From contig NZ_CP053084.1 in assembly GCF_013004065.1 (NCBI RefSeq), positions 3,224,001-3,288,000 on the forward strand: DNA of 64,000 bases, given 5' to 3'. Below are positions 33,687 through 44,740 of the stretch, one piece after another. The notes under the pieces are model-generated. The model saw nothing but the letters and a program-made list of their open reading frames with translations, searched no databases and had not been told where the DNA came from. Position numbers and translations under genes: made by a program. Within the stretch, counting starts at the first letter, position 1; each line of letters starts with the position of its first letter. The stretch comes from Limnobacter sp. SAORIC-580. Lineage in GTDB: Bacteria > Pseudomonadota > Gammaproteobacteria > Burkholderiales > Burkholderiaceae_B.

Positions 33687-35687
33687 TCAGGTTCCCACTT
33701 TGGTGAGCATGCCTTTCAACGCACTTAAGCGGTCTTTTGGGCTCATTTTGGGCGTGTCGTCGGGCAGGTCTTTGTCGGTTTCCAGCTGAAGTTCTTTGAT
33801 AAAACGCGATGGAAAACAGCTCACCAACTCACGCGCTTTCTTGCGCTTCCTGCACCAGGTAATGTTCAGGCTACGTTGCGCACGGGTAACACCCACGTAC
33901 ATCAGGCGGCGTTCTTCTTCCAGCCTGTCATCGGTCAGCTCGCGCCCTTCCCCGTCGCCAAAACTTGGCAAAATACTTTCCTCGCAACCAATCAAAAATA
34001 CATGCGGAAACTCCAGCCCCTTGGCGGCGTGCAGCGTGCTTAGCTGCACAGCATCAGGCCGGGTGCCGTCGTCTTGCCGATCCAGCATGGTCATCAACGC
34101 CACCTTCTGGGTCAGGTCCAGCAGGGTTGAACCTTCCTCCTCGCCTTTGTCGCCCATCCACTTCACAAAGTCGAGTACGTTTTGCCACTTGGCTTGTGCA
34201 CCGCGCTCGTCTTGCTGCTCGTAAAGCCACTCCTCGTACTTGATGGTGCTCAACAATTCATTAAGCAAATCACGCGCAGGTTCTCGTTGTGCCCGGTATT
34301 CCAGTTTGTTGATGAACGTACCGAAAGTGCGAAGCGCATCGACCATACCTGCATTCAAGTGGCTTTCAGCACCGGTTTCAAACAGTGCTTCAAACAATGA
34401 AACACCACGCGTTCCAGCGTAAGTGCCCAAAGCCTCGAGTGTTTTCTGACCAATGCCACGCTTGGGCGTGGTCACAGCGCGAATGAATGCGGGGTCATCG
34501 TCCTGATTCACGAGCAAGCGCAGATAGGCAATCACATCCTTGATTTCAGCGCGTTCAAAAAAACTTTGCCCGCCGCTCAAAATGTACGGAATTTTCTGGC
34601 GGCGCAAAGCCTGCTCCAGAATACGCGCCTGAAAGTTGCTGCGGTACAAAATAGCGTAGTCACCGTACTTGGCTCGCCGCTCGAACCGGTGGCCGCTCAG
34701 CATCATGGCCACTTGCTCAGCCTCATGTTCATCATCGGCCATGGGGCTGATCACAATCGGCTCGCCCGGACCATGGTCGCTCCACAACGTTTTTGGAAAC
34801 AATTTGGGGTTGTTCTCGATCAAGCGGTTGGCGGCTTGCAAAATTCGCAAGGTCGACCGGTAATTCTGCTCCAGCTTGATCACCTTCAACTGCGGGTAAT
34901 CTTCAGTCAACTGGCGCAGGTTTTCAATGGTGGCGCCGCGCCAGGCATAAATGGCCTGATCATCATCACCCACCGCAGTGAACATGGCGCGTGGCCCTGC
35001 AATCAAGCGCAACAAATCGTACTGGCAAGCATTGGTGTCTTGCACCTCATCCACCAGCAAATAACGCAAACGGTTTTGCCACCGGCTGCGCACTTCTTCG
35101 TTGCTGGCCAACAGGCGGGTGGGTTTCAAAATCAAGTCATCAAAATCCACAGCCTGGTAAGCCGCCAAGGTGGCCTCGTAGCTTTTGTACAGGCGTGCAA
35201 TATCACCTTCTTCTTCGGTAGTGGCCTGCGCCAAAGCAGCGTCTGGGTCCACAAGGCCGTTTTTCCACAGTGAAATGACACTTTGCGCCTTGCGTATCAA
35301 CTGCTTGTCGGTGGTGCTGTACAGCTGTTGTACCAAACCGTAAGTATCGGTCGCGTCCAGAATCGAGAAACGTGCCTTCAGCCCGGCATGCTTGTGTTCT
35401 TCCCGCAAAATTCGAATGCCCAAGCTATGAAATGTACACACCAACAAGCCCTTGCCCTCATTGCCGTGCAACAGCTTGGCCGCGCGTTCTTCCATTTCCT
35501 TGGCGGCTTTGTTCGTGAAAGTAACCGCTGCAATATTCTTGGCGCTCACGCCTTTGTTTTGAATCAGGTGCGCAATTTTTTGGGTGATCACCCGTGTTTT
35601 ACCCGAGCCCGCACCCGCCAGTACCAGGCAGGGGCCGTCGACATAATTCACAGCTTCGCTTTGGGCTTTGTTCAGGCCAACAGACAT
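33687..35687 (-). CDS. rep: ATP-dependent DNA helicase Rep (UvrD/REP superfamily 1)
   Basis: 666 residues, the expected length of Rep. Motif I LAGAGSGKT (24-31), Ia AVTFTNKAAKEMEERA, II LLVDEVQDTN, III AVGDDDQAIYAWRGA, IV KLEQNYRS, V STLHAAKGLEFPHVFLIGCEE and VI EERRLMYVGVTRAQ are all visible. It is a 3'-5' helicase that restarts replication and clears roadblocks; it belongs to Rep rather than UvrD by length and the missing long C-terminal tail. It is followed upstream by priA on the same strand 46 bases away, both replication-restart genes. Confidence 0.92.
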   Translation of the reverse strand: MSVGLNKAQSEAVNYVDGPCLVLAGAGSGKTRVITQKIAHLIQNKGVSAKNIAAVTFTNKAAKEMEERAAKLLHGNEGKGLLVCTFHSLGIRILREEHKHAGLKARFSILDATDTYGLVQQLYSTTDKQLIRKAQSVISLWKNGLVDPDAALAQATTEEEGDIARLYKSYEATLAAYQAVDFDDLILKPTRLLASNEEVRSRWQNRLRYLLVDEVQDTNACQYDLLRLIAGPRAMFTAVGDDDQAIYAWRGATIENLRQLTEDYPQLKVIKLEQNYRSTLRILQAANRLIENNPKLFPKTLWSDHGPGEPIVISPMADDEHEAEQVAMMLSGHRFERRAKYGDYAILYRSNFQARILEQALRRQKIPYILSGGQSFFERAEIKDVIAYLRLLVNQDDDPAFIRAVTTPKRGIGQKTLEALGTYAGTRGVSLFEALFETGAESHLNAGMVDALRTFGTFINKLEYRAQREPARDLLNELLSTIKYEEWLYEQQDERGAQAKWQNVLDFVKWMGDKGEEEGSTLLDLTQKVALMTMLDRQDDGTRPDAVQLSTLHAAKGLEFPHVFLIGCEESILPSFGDGEGRELTDDRLEEERRLMYVGVTRAQRSLNITWCRKRKKARELVSCFPSRFIKELQLETDKDLPDDTPKMSPKDRLSALKGMLTKVGT

Positions 35688-35733
35688 ACAGGGGGGAAAC
35701 TCCAGGGGAAGGCATTACTGTACCAGAGGGCAC

Positions 35734-37836
35734 TTACAAATCGACCGGGTCCACTTCCAAAAACCAGCGCACACTGCCTGGTAGCTCGTGCAATTGCGCC
35801 AGCCACTGGGTTAAAAACCGGTGAAGCGCAGGTCTCGATTCGCTTTCAATCAGCATTTGCGCCCGCTCAATACCGCCTACCCGAACCACAGTCAACGGCA
35901 CCGGGTCGCACATAAAAACAGGGCTGTCTGCATCCACCAAAGGTTCACCCAGCTCCCTCGCCGTGCTTAAAAACTGAAGGCAGTTGGCCAGCTTTTTGTG
36001 GTCGGCCCGAATGGTGGCCTGGTGGGAAAACGGCGGCATGCGTGCATCCTTACGGGCCTGCATTTCGTGACTGGCAAAGCTTTCGTAATTGTGTGCTTTC
36101 AATGCATCGAACAAAGGGTGCTGGGGGTAACGGGTTTGCACCACCATGCGGGCATCGCCTGCGCGGCGCCCCGCCCGGCCGGCCACTTGCATCAACTGGG
36201 CGAAAAGGCGTTCAGGGGCACGGTAGGCATGCGAATACAGCGAGGCATCCACATTCAAGGCCAACACCAGGGCCACATTGGCAAAATCGTGGCCCTTGGC
36301 AATCATCTGTGTGCCCACCAATACATCGGCTTCTCCACTGTGCGCCTGTTGCAGCAACGCTTCCATTTGCCCTTTGTTGCGGGTGCTGTCGGCGTCAATT
36401 CTCAAAATATTTGCAGTGGGCAGCAAGCCGGCCAGTGTTTCCTCAATGCGCTGGGTTCCGCGGCCAAACCCGGTCAAGTCCTGATTGCCGCAGGTGGGGC
36501 AATGCGTGGGCACCCGCTGACCAGCGCCGCAATGGTGGCAACGCAGCATGCGTTCATTCTTGTGCCACACCATATGAGCTGTGCAATGGTCGCAATTGGC
36601 CACCCAACCGCAGGCATTGCACACCATTTGTGGCGCATACCCCCGGCGGTTCAAAAACACAATGCTTTGTTTGCCGGCCTCGAAGTTTTGCACCAGCGCC
36701 TGCATGGCTGGCTCGCTCAATCCTTCTTTGGCCGGAAAGTTGGCCGTGTTGATCAGTTCCACTTTTGGCAAACTGGCACCCAGCACCGCCCGGTTTTTCA
36801 AACACAAGCGCTTGTACGCCCCAAGGTCGGCCTTCAACCAGCTTTCCAGGGCAGGGGTTGCCGAACCCAGCACAATCGGCACCTCGCGCTGTTTGGCCAG
36901 CATCAGCGCCAAATCGCGGGCATGGTAACGCATGCCGTCTTGCTGCTTGTATGAAGGGTCGTGTTCTTCGTCCACCACAATCATGCCAAGTCGGGGCAGT
37001 GGGGTCAGCACGCCCAGGCGTGTGGCAATAATCACATCGGCAGCGCCCGTAGCGGCCTCGAACCAGGCCTTGGTACGGGTCAACTCAGCCAGGTTGCTGT
37101 GCATCACCACGACGCGGTGAGGCGCAAGGCGTTCCTTGTAAAGTGCTTGCGCAGCCGGGGTCAGATTGATTTCGGGCAACAGCACCAACACCTGCTCGCC
37201 GCGCTTTAATCGTTCTTCCACCGTGTGCAGGTACACCTCAGTTTTGCCACTGCCAGTTACTCCATAGAGCAGAAAGGGGTTAAAGCCTTTGGCATTGGCC
37301 AGCTGCGCCACAGCGTCCAGTTGCTCGGCATTCAGCTCCGGCTTTTCAAGTTTGTCGATTTTGGTTTTGTTGGCTTTGACACTGGTGTCCGGATCGGTAC
37401 GCTCTGCCAGCAACTTCATGGCATGTTCTCGGGATTTGGCCACCATCACCGGCTCCTCTCCACGGGCATTCAGAACCCGCAAGGCCTTGGGCAAGGCTTC
37501 AAGCGCGATCATGCCCAAAGGATGGTGGTAGTACTTGGCGGCAAATTCAATCAAGGCCTGCCACTGGGCGCTCAGGCATTCACCTTGGTCCAACACCGAG
37601 TGCACGGGTTTGATGTTCTCGGCCAATTGCTGATCAGGAGCAACACCCTGAACCAGACCAATTCGATGCTGACGCCCCCACGGCACAATGACACGCATTC
37701 CAAATCGGGGCATGTGTTCACTGTGCCATTGGTAAGTGAAAGCTTTGGGAAGCGGTGCAGCAACCAACACATTCACCAGCAAAGTATGTCCCTTGATCGG
37801 GTTAGATGACGTGTTTTTGTTTGGGTCTGTCTTCAC
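35734..37836 (-). CDS. priA: Primosomal protein N' (PriA) replication-restart helicase
   Basis: 700 residues. The N-terminal 3'BD is followed by helicase motif I GVTGSGKTE, motif II VVDEEHD, and the two zinc-binding modules built from eight Cys: CNACGWVANCDHC and CHHCGAGQ...CPTCG. Motif V/VI segments GTQMIAKGHDFANVALV and MQVAGRAGRRAG are present. It reloads DnaB at stalled forks. Its upstream region (37837-38108) carries a perfect DnaA box. Transcription runs into rep, 46 bases downstream. Confidence 0.94.
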   Translation of the reverse strand: MKTDPNKNTSSNPIKGHTLLVNVLVAAPLPKAFTYQWHSEHMPRFGMRVIVPWGRQHRIGLVQGVAPDQQLAENIKPVHSVLDQGECLSAQWQALIEFAAKYYHHPLGMIALEALPKALRVLNARGEEPVMVAKSREHAMKLLAERTDPDTSVKANKTKIDKLEKPELNAEQLDAVAQLANAKGFNPFLLYGVTGSGKTEVYLHTVEERLKRGEQVLVLLPEINLTPAAQALYKERLAPHRVVVMHSNLAELTRTKAWFEAATGAADVIIATRLGVLTPLPRLGMIVVDEEHDPSYKQQDGMRYHARDLALMLAKQREVPIVLGSATPALESWLKADLGAYKRLCLKNRAVLGASLPKVELINTANFPAKEGLSEPAMQALVQNFEAGKQSIVFLNRRGYAPQMVCNACGWVANCDHCTAHMVWHKNERMLRCHHCGAGQRVPTHCPTCGNQDLTGFGRGTQRIEETLAGLLPTANILRIDADSTRNKGQMEALLQQAHSGEADVLVGTQMIAKGHDFANVALVLALNVDASLYSHAYRAPERLFAQLMQVAGRAGRRAGDARMVVQTRYPQHPLFDALKAHNYESFASHEMQARKDARMPPFSHQATIRADHKKLANCLQFLSTARELGEPLVDADSPVFMCDPVPLTVVRVGGIERAQMLIESESRPALHRFLTQWLAQLHELPGSVRWFLEVDPVDL

Positions 37837-37902
37837 AGCTTACTTTAAGTTCATGGACTAGCTGGCTTGAATTAAACGGAATACAAATTTTTTAACAGTC
37901 AA

Positions 37903-37942
37903 TGTGGATAACTTTGTGGACATCCGTGGAAATAATCCACGG
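37903..37942. promoter_or_regulatory. DnaA-box cluster upstream of priA
   Basis: TGTGGATAA at 37903-37911 is a perfect DnaA box (TTATCCACA on the other strand). Next to it are TGTGGACAT and the inverted repeat CCGTGGA-AATAA-TCCACGG (37924-37942), which contains a further degenerate box, TAATCCACG. The 272-bp gap between priA and hemE is AT-rich and also has a TACAAA-T-TTTGTA palindrome near 37975. DnaA control of priA, or a DnaA titration site, is possible. Confidence 0.5.
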
Positions 37943-38108
37943 GTGTGCTACAGGATGTGAGCATTCATGTAAAGTACAAATTTTGTAAAATGCTTTTTTA
38001 CTGTTTTAAAACAATAACTTAACTGATCTGCCTGCTTTTCCATTCGTCGTGCAATGCAAAAAAACGTTTCTTCTGCCTTGCGCCAAAAATGTGCATAAGT
38101 CCAAGTTT

Positions 38109-39203
38109 TTACTGCCTTTGTTTGCGGCTATAGGCATGAACGGCATTCACCATCACCTCCACACTGTCCGGGTTGGTGAACTGCGAAATGCCGTGCCCAA
38201 GGTTAAAGACATGGCCAGCACCAGCCTGCGGCACGCCGAAACTTTCCAAAGCCTTGGCCACCTCGGCTTCAATCTGGGCTGGCTCTGCAAACAACACATT
38301 GGGGTCGAGGTTACCCTGAATGGCACAACGGTCGCCGATTCGTGCACGGGCCTGGCCCAGGTTCACGGTCCAGTCCACCCCCACGGCGCTGGCACCACTC
38401 GATGCAATGTCTTCCAGCCACAAACCACCACCCTTCGTGAAAACGATGGAGGGAATGTTTTCCGTGAAGCTGCCGCGATTCGCCTGCAAAGGCAAACTGG
38501 CTACGATTTTCTTGATGTAATTCAGGCTGAACTTCTGGAATGCGCCATCAGCCAAGGCACCACCCCAGCTGTCAAAAATCATCACTGCCTGGGCACCTGC
38601 GTCAATTTGCGCACGCAGGTATTGGCTCACAGCTTCCGTGGTCACTTCGAGAATACGGTGCATCAGATCTGGCCGCTTGTACAGCATGGTTTTCACTTTG
38701 CGGAAATCGCTGCTGCCACCGCCTTCAACCATGTAACAAGCCAAAGTCCAAGGGCTGCCTGAAAAACCAATCAGCGGCACACGCCCACCCAAGGCACCCC
38801 GAATGGTGCTGACTGCATCTGTTACATAGCGCAGGCTGGTGCCAATGTCAGGCACCGCCAGTTTGGCCACATCGGCCTCAGTGACCAGCGGGCGCTCAAA
38901 CTTGGGGCCTTCGCCTTCTGCAAAGTAAAGGCCCAAACCCATGGCGTCAGGCACGGTCAGAATGTCCGAGAACAAAATGGCAGCGTCCAGCTTGTAGCGC
39001 TCCAGCGGCTGCAAAGTCACCTCACAAGCTGCTTCGGGGTTGGTGCACAAACCCATGAAGTTGCCCGCTTTCGCGCGTGTTGCCCGGTACTCTGGCAAAT
39101 AGCGGCCTGCTTGGCGCATCAGCCAGACAGGGGTGTACTCAGTGGCTTCGCGGCGCAATGCACGCAGAAAGGTGTCGTTCTTGACGGGCTGAAAACTGCT
39201 CAT
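38109..39203 (-). CDS. hemE: Uroporphyrinogen decarboxylase
   Basis: 364 residues. Signature 1 [19 protein letters not shown], the Asp in [33 protein letters not shown] and signature 2-like segments [10 protein letters not shown] are all complete. HemE removes four carboxylates from uroporphyrinogen III to make coproporphyrinogen III for heme. Single gene here, separated from priA by the DnaA-box region and from the CoA-binding gene by 25 bases, so possible cotranscription with it and hyi is open. Confidence 0.95.
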   Translation of the reverse strand: MSSFQPVKNDTFLRALRREATEYTPVWLMRQAGRYLPEYRATRAKAGNFMGLCTNPEAACEVTLQPLERYKLDAAILFSDILTVPDAMGLGLYFAEGEGPKFERPLVTEADVAKLAVPDIGTSLRYVTDAVSTIRGALGGRVPLIGFSGSPWTLACYMVEGGGSSDFRKVKTMLYKRPDLMHRILEVTTEAVSQYLRAQIDAGAQAVMIFDSWGGALADGAFQKFSLNYIKKIVASLPLQANRGSFTENIPSIVFTKGGGLWLEDIASSGASAVGVDWTVNLGQARARIGDRCAIQGNLDPNVLFAEPAQIEAEVAKALESFGVPQAGAGHVFNLGHGISQFTNPDSVEVMVNAVHAYSRKQRQ

Positions 39204-39228
39204 GTTCGTAAGTGCTTCTTGTATAAAT

Positions 39229-39657
39229 TCAAACTAAAAACAGACGCTGGTGTTCGGTTTTCAAACAACGGTCCATCACAAAGGGCAAACCCGCCGCGCG
39301 GGCTTTGGCTTCCACCAGGTCGTTGCGAATACCCTGCTGCAACCACACTGCGCCGGCACCCACATTCATGGCCTGGGCCAATACATCGGGGGTGTGTTCA
39401 GCACGGCGAAACACATCCACCACATCAATCTTCAAACCGGTTTCCGCGATCGCTGTTTTCAAATCGGGGTAACAGGTTTCGCCCATCAAGCCACTGGGCC
39501 GCCCTTGCAAAGCCGGGTTAATTGGCAAAATTCGATAACCCTGCGATTGCAGGTACTTGGCCACGAAAAAACTGGGCTTGTGGGCCTGCGAGGAGAAACC
39601 CACCACGGCGATCGTTTTGGTGTTTTCGAGCAGTTGCTTCAGTTCAGCGTCTTGCAT
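39229..39657 (-). CDS. CoA-binding domain protein (YccU-like)
   Basis: 142 residues. A Rossmann-type CoA-binding domain: [70 protein letters not shown], and the terminal [11 protein letters not shown]. Such proteins resemble the N-terminal domain of succinyl-CoA synthetase alpha, but the exact role is unknown. The start at 39657 is favoured by GGAAG at 7 bases; 39663 is two codons earlier and badly spaced. It follows hyi by 31 bases. Confidence 0.85.
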   Translation of the reverse strand: MQDAELKQLLENTKTIAVVGFSSQAHKPSFFVAKYLQSQGYRILPINPALQGRPSGLMGETCYPDLKTAIAETGLKIDVVDVFRRAEHTPDVLAQAMNVGAGAVWLQQGIRNDLVEAKARAAGLPFVMDRCLKTEHQRLFLV

Positions 39658-39688
39658 GCGCATTCTTCCGGCGGTTGCCCGCCCAAGC

Positions 39689-40498
39689 TCAAGTTTCGAA
39701 GGTCTCCATTGTGCCTGAAAAACCGGTACTTCGGATCCAGCCAAGGCCATCACGGGTGCCTGCCTTGGGCCGATACTCGCAACCCATGTGCCCGTTGTAG
39801 CCCAACATTTTCAAATGGGCATACACCGGCGCGTACTCACTGGCCCCTGGCTCGTCGCGATTGGGTACACCAGCAAGTTGCATGTGCTTCACCCGCCCAG
39901 AAGGTAAGTATTCGCTCAGCGCATTCAGCACCTCACCTTCGGTGCGCAGGCAATGATACAAGTCCATTTGCACACCCAGGTTGGGCTGGTTCAAGCGAAT
40001 CAACAGTTCATGGGCGTCGGCCTGGCGGTTCAACAGGTAACCAGGCACGTCAAACCGGTTAATTGGTTCAATCAACCAGTCAATTGCCTCAGTTTTCATG
40101 GTGCTGGCCAACCACAACAAGTTTTTCTCGTAACAGTTCCAAGCTGCCCGCATGCTTTGTTCATCGTTTGAATTCACAACGCCCGCCAACACATGCACTT
40201 TGCGCACACCCAACGCCGTGGCGTAATTCACTGCCTGTTCTGTTGAACGCTTGAATTCGTCGCGCCGCGAAGGCGAACTGGCCAACCCGCGATCGCCTTT
40301 GCCCCAATCACCTGCTGGTGCGTTAATCAACACCCATTGCACGCCAGCCTCGAGCGCCTTGTCGCGCAACAGTTCAGCAGGATAATCGTAAGGAAACATG
40401 CACTCTGCATGCCTGAACCCGTCCTGTGCACAAGCATCCAATCGGTCCTTGAAATCGAACTCGATGTAAAGCCAACTCAGGTTGGCCGTCAACTTCAT
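39689..40498 (-). CDS. hyi: Hydroxypyruvate isomerase (Hyi-like TIM barrel)
   Basis: 269 residues of xylose-isomerase-like TIM-barrel type. Metal and substrate motifs expected in Hyi are visible: IEPINRFDVPGYLLNR (metal Glu), QMDLYHCLRTEGEV (Asp, His), VKHMQLAGVPNRDEPGASE and MGCEYRPK (metal Glu). It interconverts hydroxypyruvate and tartronate semialdehyde in glyoxylate metabolism; OtnI-type isomerases are a close alternative. The start ATG overlaps the stop of the metallophosphoesterase gene by 4 bases. No gcl or glxR genes are adjacent. Confidence 0.83.
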   Translation of the reverse strand: MKLTANLSWLYIEFDFKDRLDACAQDGFRHAECMFPYDYPAELLRDKALEAGVQWVLINAPAGDWGKGDRGLASSPSRRDEFKRSTEQAVNYATALGVRKVHVLAGVVNSNDEQSMRAAWNCYEKNLLWLASTMKTEAIDWLIEPINRFDVPGYLLNRQADAHELLIRLNQPNLGVQMDLYHCLRTEGEVLNALSEYLPSGRVKHMQLAGVPNRDEPGASEYAPVYAHLKMLGYNGHMGCEYRPKAGTRDGLGWIRSTGFSGTMETFET

Positions 40499-41319
40499 AT
40501 TTCGAACACCAGGTGCGGGTTGAAGAAAGGATTCTCAAAAGCCTGCGGCGTCACCTGCACTTGCCCACGCTCCATTTTTCGCGCTTTGCCTTTTTTGCGA
40601 ACATAACCACGTGGATTCACCAACACGCGGGTTTGACCACCGTTGTTGTGAACGGTGTAATCGAAGGAATCATGCATGTGCCCGTGCACCCACACATCGG
40701 CTTTGCCCATCAAACGACTCAGGTCAGATACAAACGCCGCGTTGATCGGGCTTAAGTTAAAGCGTGGGTGAATACTTTGCGGGTGGGGCGCATGGTGAGT
40801 AATCACCACGGTTTTTCCATCAAACGGTGAAGACAGTGCAGACTCCAGCCAATCGATATTCTGGTAGTGCAAATCGATGCCCATGCTTGGGGAAAACTGT
40901 TTGCCGCGCATGCGGATTAACTTGTAATCCGGCAAAAACGCCTTGGCCACAAGCTCGGCACCAAACCGCCAACCGGGCTGAATATTGAAATCGGTCCACA
41001 AGGTACAACCCAAAAAACGCACACCCTGAATCACCACGCTGGTGCGCTGCAGGTAATTCAACTGCTTCTTCGCGGCCAGTTCAAACAAATGGTCGTCAAG
41101 AATTTCAATGTCGTGGTTGTAATACTCGTGATTGCCTGCCACGTAGATGTGCTGTTTCTCTCCCAAGTCTGCCAGGGCATTCAAGCCCTGAGTGCCTTGG
41201 TGAATGTCACCGGCAAGGATCATCAGGTCCACGTCCTCAGCAGGTTGTGGAACAGCCGCCAAAGCGGGAAAGTGGCGCATCGTTTCAAGATGCAGGTCAG
41301 AATACAAGGCGATTTTCAT
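40495..41319 (-). CDS. Calcineurin-like metallophosphoesterase
   Basis: 274 residues. All five dimetal motifs are present in order: YSDLHLE, LAGDIHQG, GNHEYYNHD, VITHHAPH and GHMHDSFDY. Cytosolic phosphodiesterase or phosphatase; the substrate is unknown. The C-terminal tail (RGYVRKKGKARKMERG) is basic. It overlaps hyi by 4 bases, so the two are translated as a unit with the CoA-binding gene further on. Confidence 0.88.
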   Translation of the reverse strand: MKIALYSDLHLETMRHFPALAAVPQPAEDVDLMILAGDIHQGTQGLNALADLGEKQHIYVAGNHEYYNHDIEILDDHLFELAAKKQLNYLQRTSVVIQGVRFLGCTLWTDFNIQPGWRFGAELVAKAFLPDYKLIRMRGKQFSPSMGIDLHYQNIDWLESALSSPFDGKTVVITHHAPHPQSIHPRFNLSPINAAFVSDLSRLMGKADVWVHGHMHDSFDYTVHNNGGQTRVLVNPRGYVRKKGKARKMERGQVQVTPQAFENPFFNPHLVFEI

Positions 41320-41354
41320 GCCTTTATTCTAACCTGTAGAAAATTCAAAGCGGA

Positions 41355-41744
41355 TTACACACCCTCAGTAGCCAACGCACTTCCCATTTGTTCAATGCAC
41401 CGCAAAATATGGTCTTCCAGAATTTTGCAGGTGATATGCCGCCAGTCCAGGCGATTGATGAATACCAGGCAATCATTTTTGGGATCAACTGCAAACCAGG
41501 AGGGAATGGGTGTCGATGCGCCCATTTCGCGATTGGCTTGCAACACCTTCTTGGCAGCGGCCAGGCTGTCCACGCGAAAACGTTTCAATTCAATGTGAAT
41601 ATCAACCCAAGTGATGCCTTCCATCTCCCCGTGCTGCAGCAATACGGCTTGGTCGCTGAAAAAGAACACGCGACCCAGAGGGGTCATGTTGCTTGGGCGA
41701 CTCTGTTGAAGGTCTTTCAACAAATCATCGAATTTCTGATACAT
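41355..41744 (-). CDS. Hypothetical protein, 129 residues, with hairpin-occluded start
   Basis: Unrecognised soluble protein MYQKFDDLLKDLQQSRPSN. It has an alpha/beta pattern with WFAVDPKNDCLVFINRLDW near residue 90, faintly reminiscent of type III secretion chaperones, which I cannot support. ATG 41744 has AGGAG six bases upstream. The ribosome site lies in the loop, and the ATG in the arm, of a perfect 10-bp inverted repeat (41742-41770). Upstream lies the atp operon terminator, so the gene is separately transcribed. Confidence 0.7.
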   Translation of the reverse strand: MYQKFDDLLKDLQQSRPSNMTPLGRVFFFSDQAVLLQHGEMEGITWVDIHIELKRFRVDSLAAAKKVLQANREMGASTPIPSWFAVDPKNDCLVFINRLDWRHITCKILEDHILRCIEQMGSALATEGV

Positions 41745-41770
41745 AAATGGCTCCTTGATTGCCATTTATG
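41742..41770 (-). promoter_or_regulatory. Perfect 10-bp inverted repeat enclosing the RBS and start codon
   Basis: CATAAATGGC (41742-41751) and GCCATTTATG (41761-41770) are exact inverted repeats separated by 9 bases. In the mRNA the ribosome site AAGGAG spans the loop and the ATG start codon is in the 3' arm. This could be an RNA hairpin limiting translation or a DNA operator. Confidence 0.65.
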
Positions 41771-41823
41771 TTGCGAATCCCCGCACGTAGGTTCCACAGG
41801 GTTTCACAATGGTTCCGCTCAAG

Positions 41824-41853
41824 AAAAAAGCCACGGTTTTCACCGTGGCTTTT
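41824..41853 (-). terminator. Rho-independent terminator of the atp operon
   Basis: 12-bp perfect stem AAAAGCCACGGT / ACCGTGGCTTTT with a GAAA tetraloop on the minus strand, followed by T residues, 26 bases after atpC. Confidence 0.95.
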
Positions 41854-41878
41854 CACTGGCTTTTCAACCTTGTACTGC

Positions 41879-42298
41879 TTAGCGTACTTTTCTCAAGCGC
41901 TTGATGGCCTGCAACTGTGCAATCGCGGAAGCCAATTCAGCCTGTGCTTGAGCATAGTCAATGTCCGCACTGCGATTGGCCAATGCCTCTTCAGCCAAAC
42001 GCTTGGCTTCCGTTGCTTTGGCTTCATCCAGGTCGCTGCCGCGAAGGGCTGTGTCTGCAAGAACAGTCACTGCGTTGGGTTGTACTTCCAACACGCCACC
42101 GTTTACAAACACCACTTCTTCCTCAGCTTGACCCGCAATCTTGATGCGAACTGTACCGGGCTTGATGCGTGTAATCAGCGGGGTGTGGCGTGGGTAAATA
42201 CCCAGCTCACCCTGCTCTCCGGGCAAAGCAACAAACTCTGCTTCACCTTCGAAGATTGATTCTTCTGCACTCACCACGTCCACGCGGATTGTCGACAT
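41879..42298 (-). CDS. atpC: ATP synthase F1 subunit epsilon
   Basis: 139 residues with the family N-terminus [43 protein letters not shown] and a C-terminal helical hairpin that inhibits hydrolysis. Start ATG 42298 is preceded by AAGGAA at 6 bases; earlier in-frame starts have no ribosome site. Last gene of the atpIBEFHAGDC operon, followed by a terminator. Confidence 0.95.
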   Translation of the reverse strand: MSTIRVDVVSAEESIFEGEAEFVALPGEQGELGIYPRHTPLITRIKPGTVRIKIAGQAEEEVVFVNGGVLEVQPNAVTVLADTALRGSDLDEAKATEAKRLAEEALANRSADIDYAQAQAELASAIAQLQAIKRLRKVR

Positions 42299-42367
42299 AC
42301 TCATTTCCTTTGTGATGGGCACCGGCTTGGGTTTTCACCTTGGCCGGTGCACGACACACCAATCGGA

Positions 42368-43774
<1,407 letters not shown>

Positions 43775-43797
43775 TCAAAATCGTTCCGAACATCCGC

Positions 43798-44667
43798 TTA
43801 CACAGCCGCTGCGCCGCCGACGATCTCTGCCAATTCTTTCGTAATGGCAGCCTGGCGGGCTTTGTTGTAGGTAAGTTGCAGTTCACTGATCACATTCTTG
43901 GCGTTGTCTGACGCTGCCTTCATCGCAACCATACGTGCTGATTGTTCTGAAGCCATGTTCTCTGCCACTGCTTGATACACCAATGCTTCGATGTAGCGCA
44001 GCAACAAATCGTCAATCACGGCCTTCGCATCCGGCTCATAGATGTAGTCCCACGACGTGGAACCCTCATCGGCTTGCAGCCTGTCGCCACCCAAGGGCAG
44101 CAATTGCTCGAACACGGCTTCTTGCTTCATGGTGTTTACAAAGCGGGTGTATGCCAAATAAACAGCATCCACTTCGCCTGCAACGTACGCATCAAGTTGA
44201 ACCTTGATCGCGCCGATCAGTGCTTCAAGGTGGGGCTTGTCGCCAAGACCCGTTACCTTGGAAGTCACATCAACACCAATGCGGTTAAAGAAGCCAGCGC
44301 CCTTTGTACCGATTGCGGTTGCTCGTACCTTTGCGCCCTTGGCACCAAACTCCTGAAATTTGCTGGTCACCAAACGCAGAATGTTGGTGTTCAAGCCACC
44401 ACACAGACCTTTGTCAGTTGTCACAACAATCGCAGCCACGTTTTTGATCTCGTCGCGCGCCACCATGTATTCATGGCGGTATTCAGGGTTTGCCTTGGCC
44501 AGGTTGGCGCAAATATTCCGAACTTTGTCCGCGTAGGGACGAGCCGAACGCATACGGTCCTGGGCTTTGCGCATTTTGGACGCAGCCACCATTTCCATCG
44601 CCTTCGTGATCTTTCGCGTGTTTTGCACGCTCTTGATCTTGGTCCGGATTTCCTTCATTCCTGACAT
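43798..44667 (-). CDS. atpG: ATP synthase F1 subunit gamma
   Basis: 289 residues. N-terminal coiled-coil helix [33 protein letters not shown] and C-terminal helix [36 protein letters not shown] form the rotor shaft. A strong GGAGG ribosome site precedes ATG 44667. Confidence 0.97.
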   Translation of the reverse strand: MSGMKEIRTKIKSVQNTRKITKAMEMVAASKMRKAQDRMRSARPYADKVRNICANLAKANPEYRHEYMVARDEIKNVAAIVVTTDKGLCGGLNTNILRLVTSKFQEFGAKGAKVRATAIGTKGAGFFNRIGVDVTSKVTGLGDKPHLEALIGAIKVQLDAYVAGEVDAVYLAYTRFVNTMKQEAVFEQLLPLGGDRLQADEGSTSWDYIYEPDAKAVIDDLLLRYIEALVYQAVAENMASEQSARMVAMKAASDNAKNVISELQLTYNKARQAAITKELAEIVGGAAAV

Positions 44668-44740
44668 CGTATTTCCTCCAATGACCGGGAAGGTACGAGA
44701 CCTTCCGAGTTATGCGGTGGGTACAATCAGATCGCTCTGA

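Noticed and set aside
35998..36954. Plus-strand open frame of 318 codons opposite priA
   Set aside because: Antisense shadow of the conserved helicase gene, with no motif or ribosome site.
41355..41744. Type III secretion chaperone
   Set aside because: Only a faint resemblance in one strand; no secretion genes in the window.
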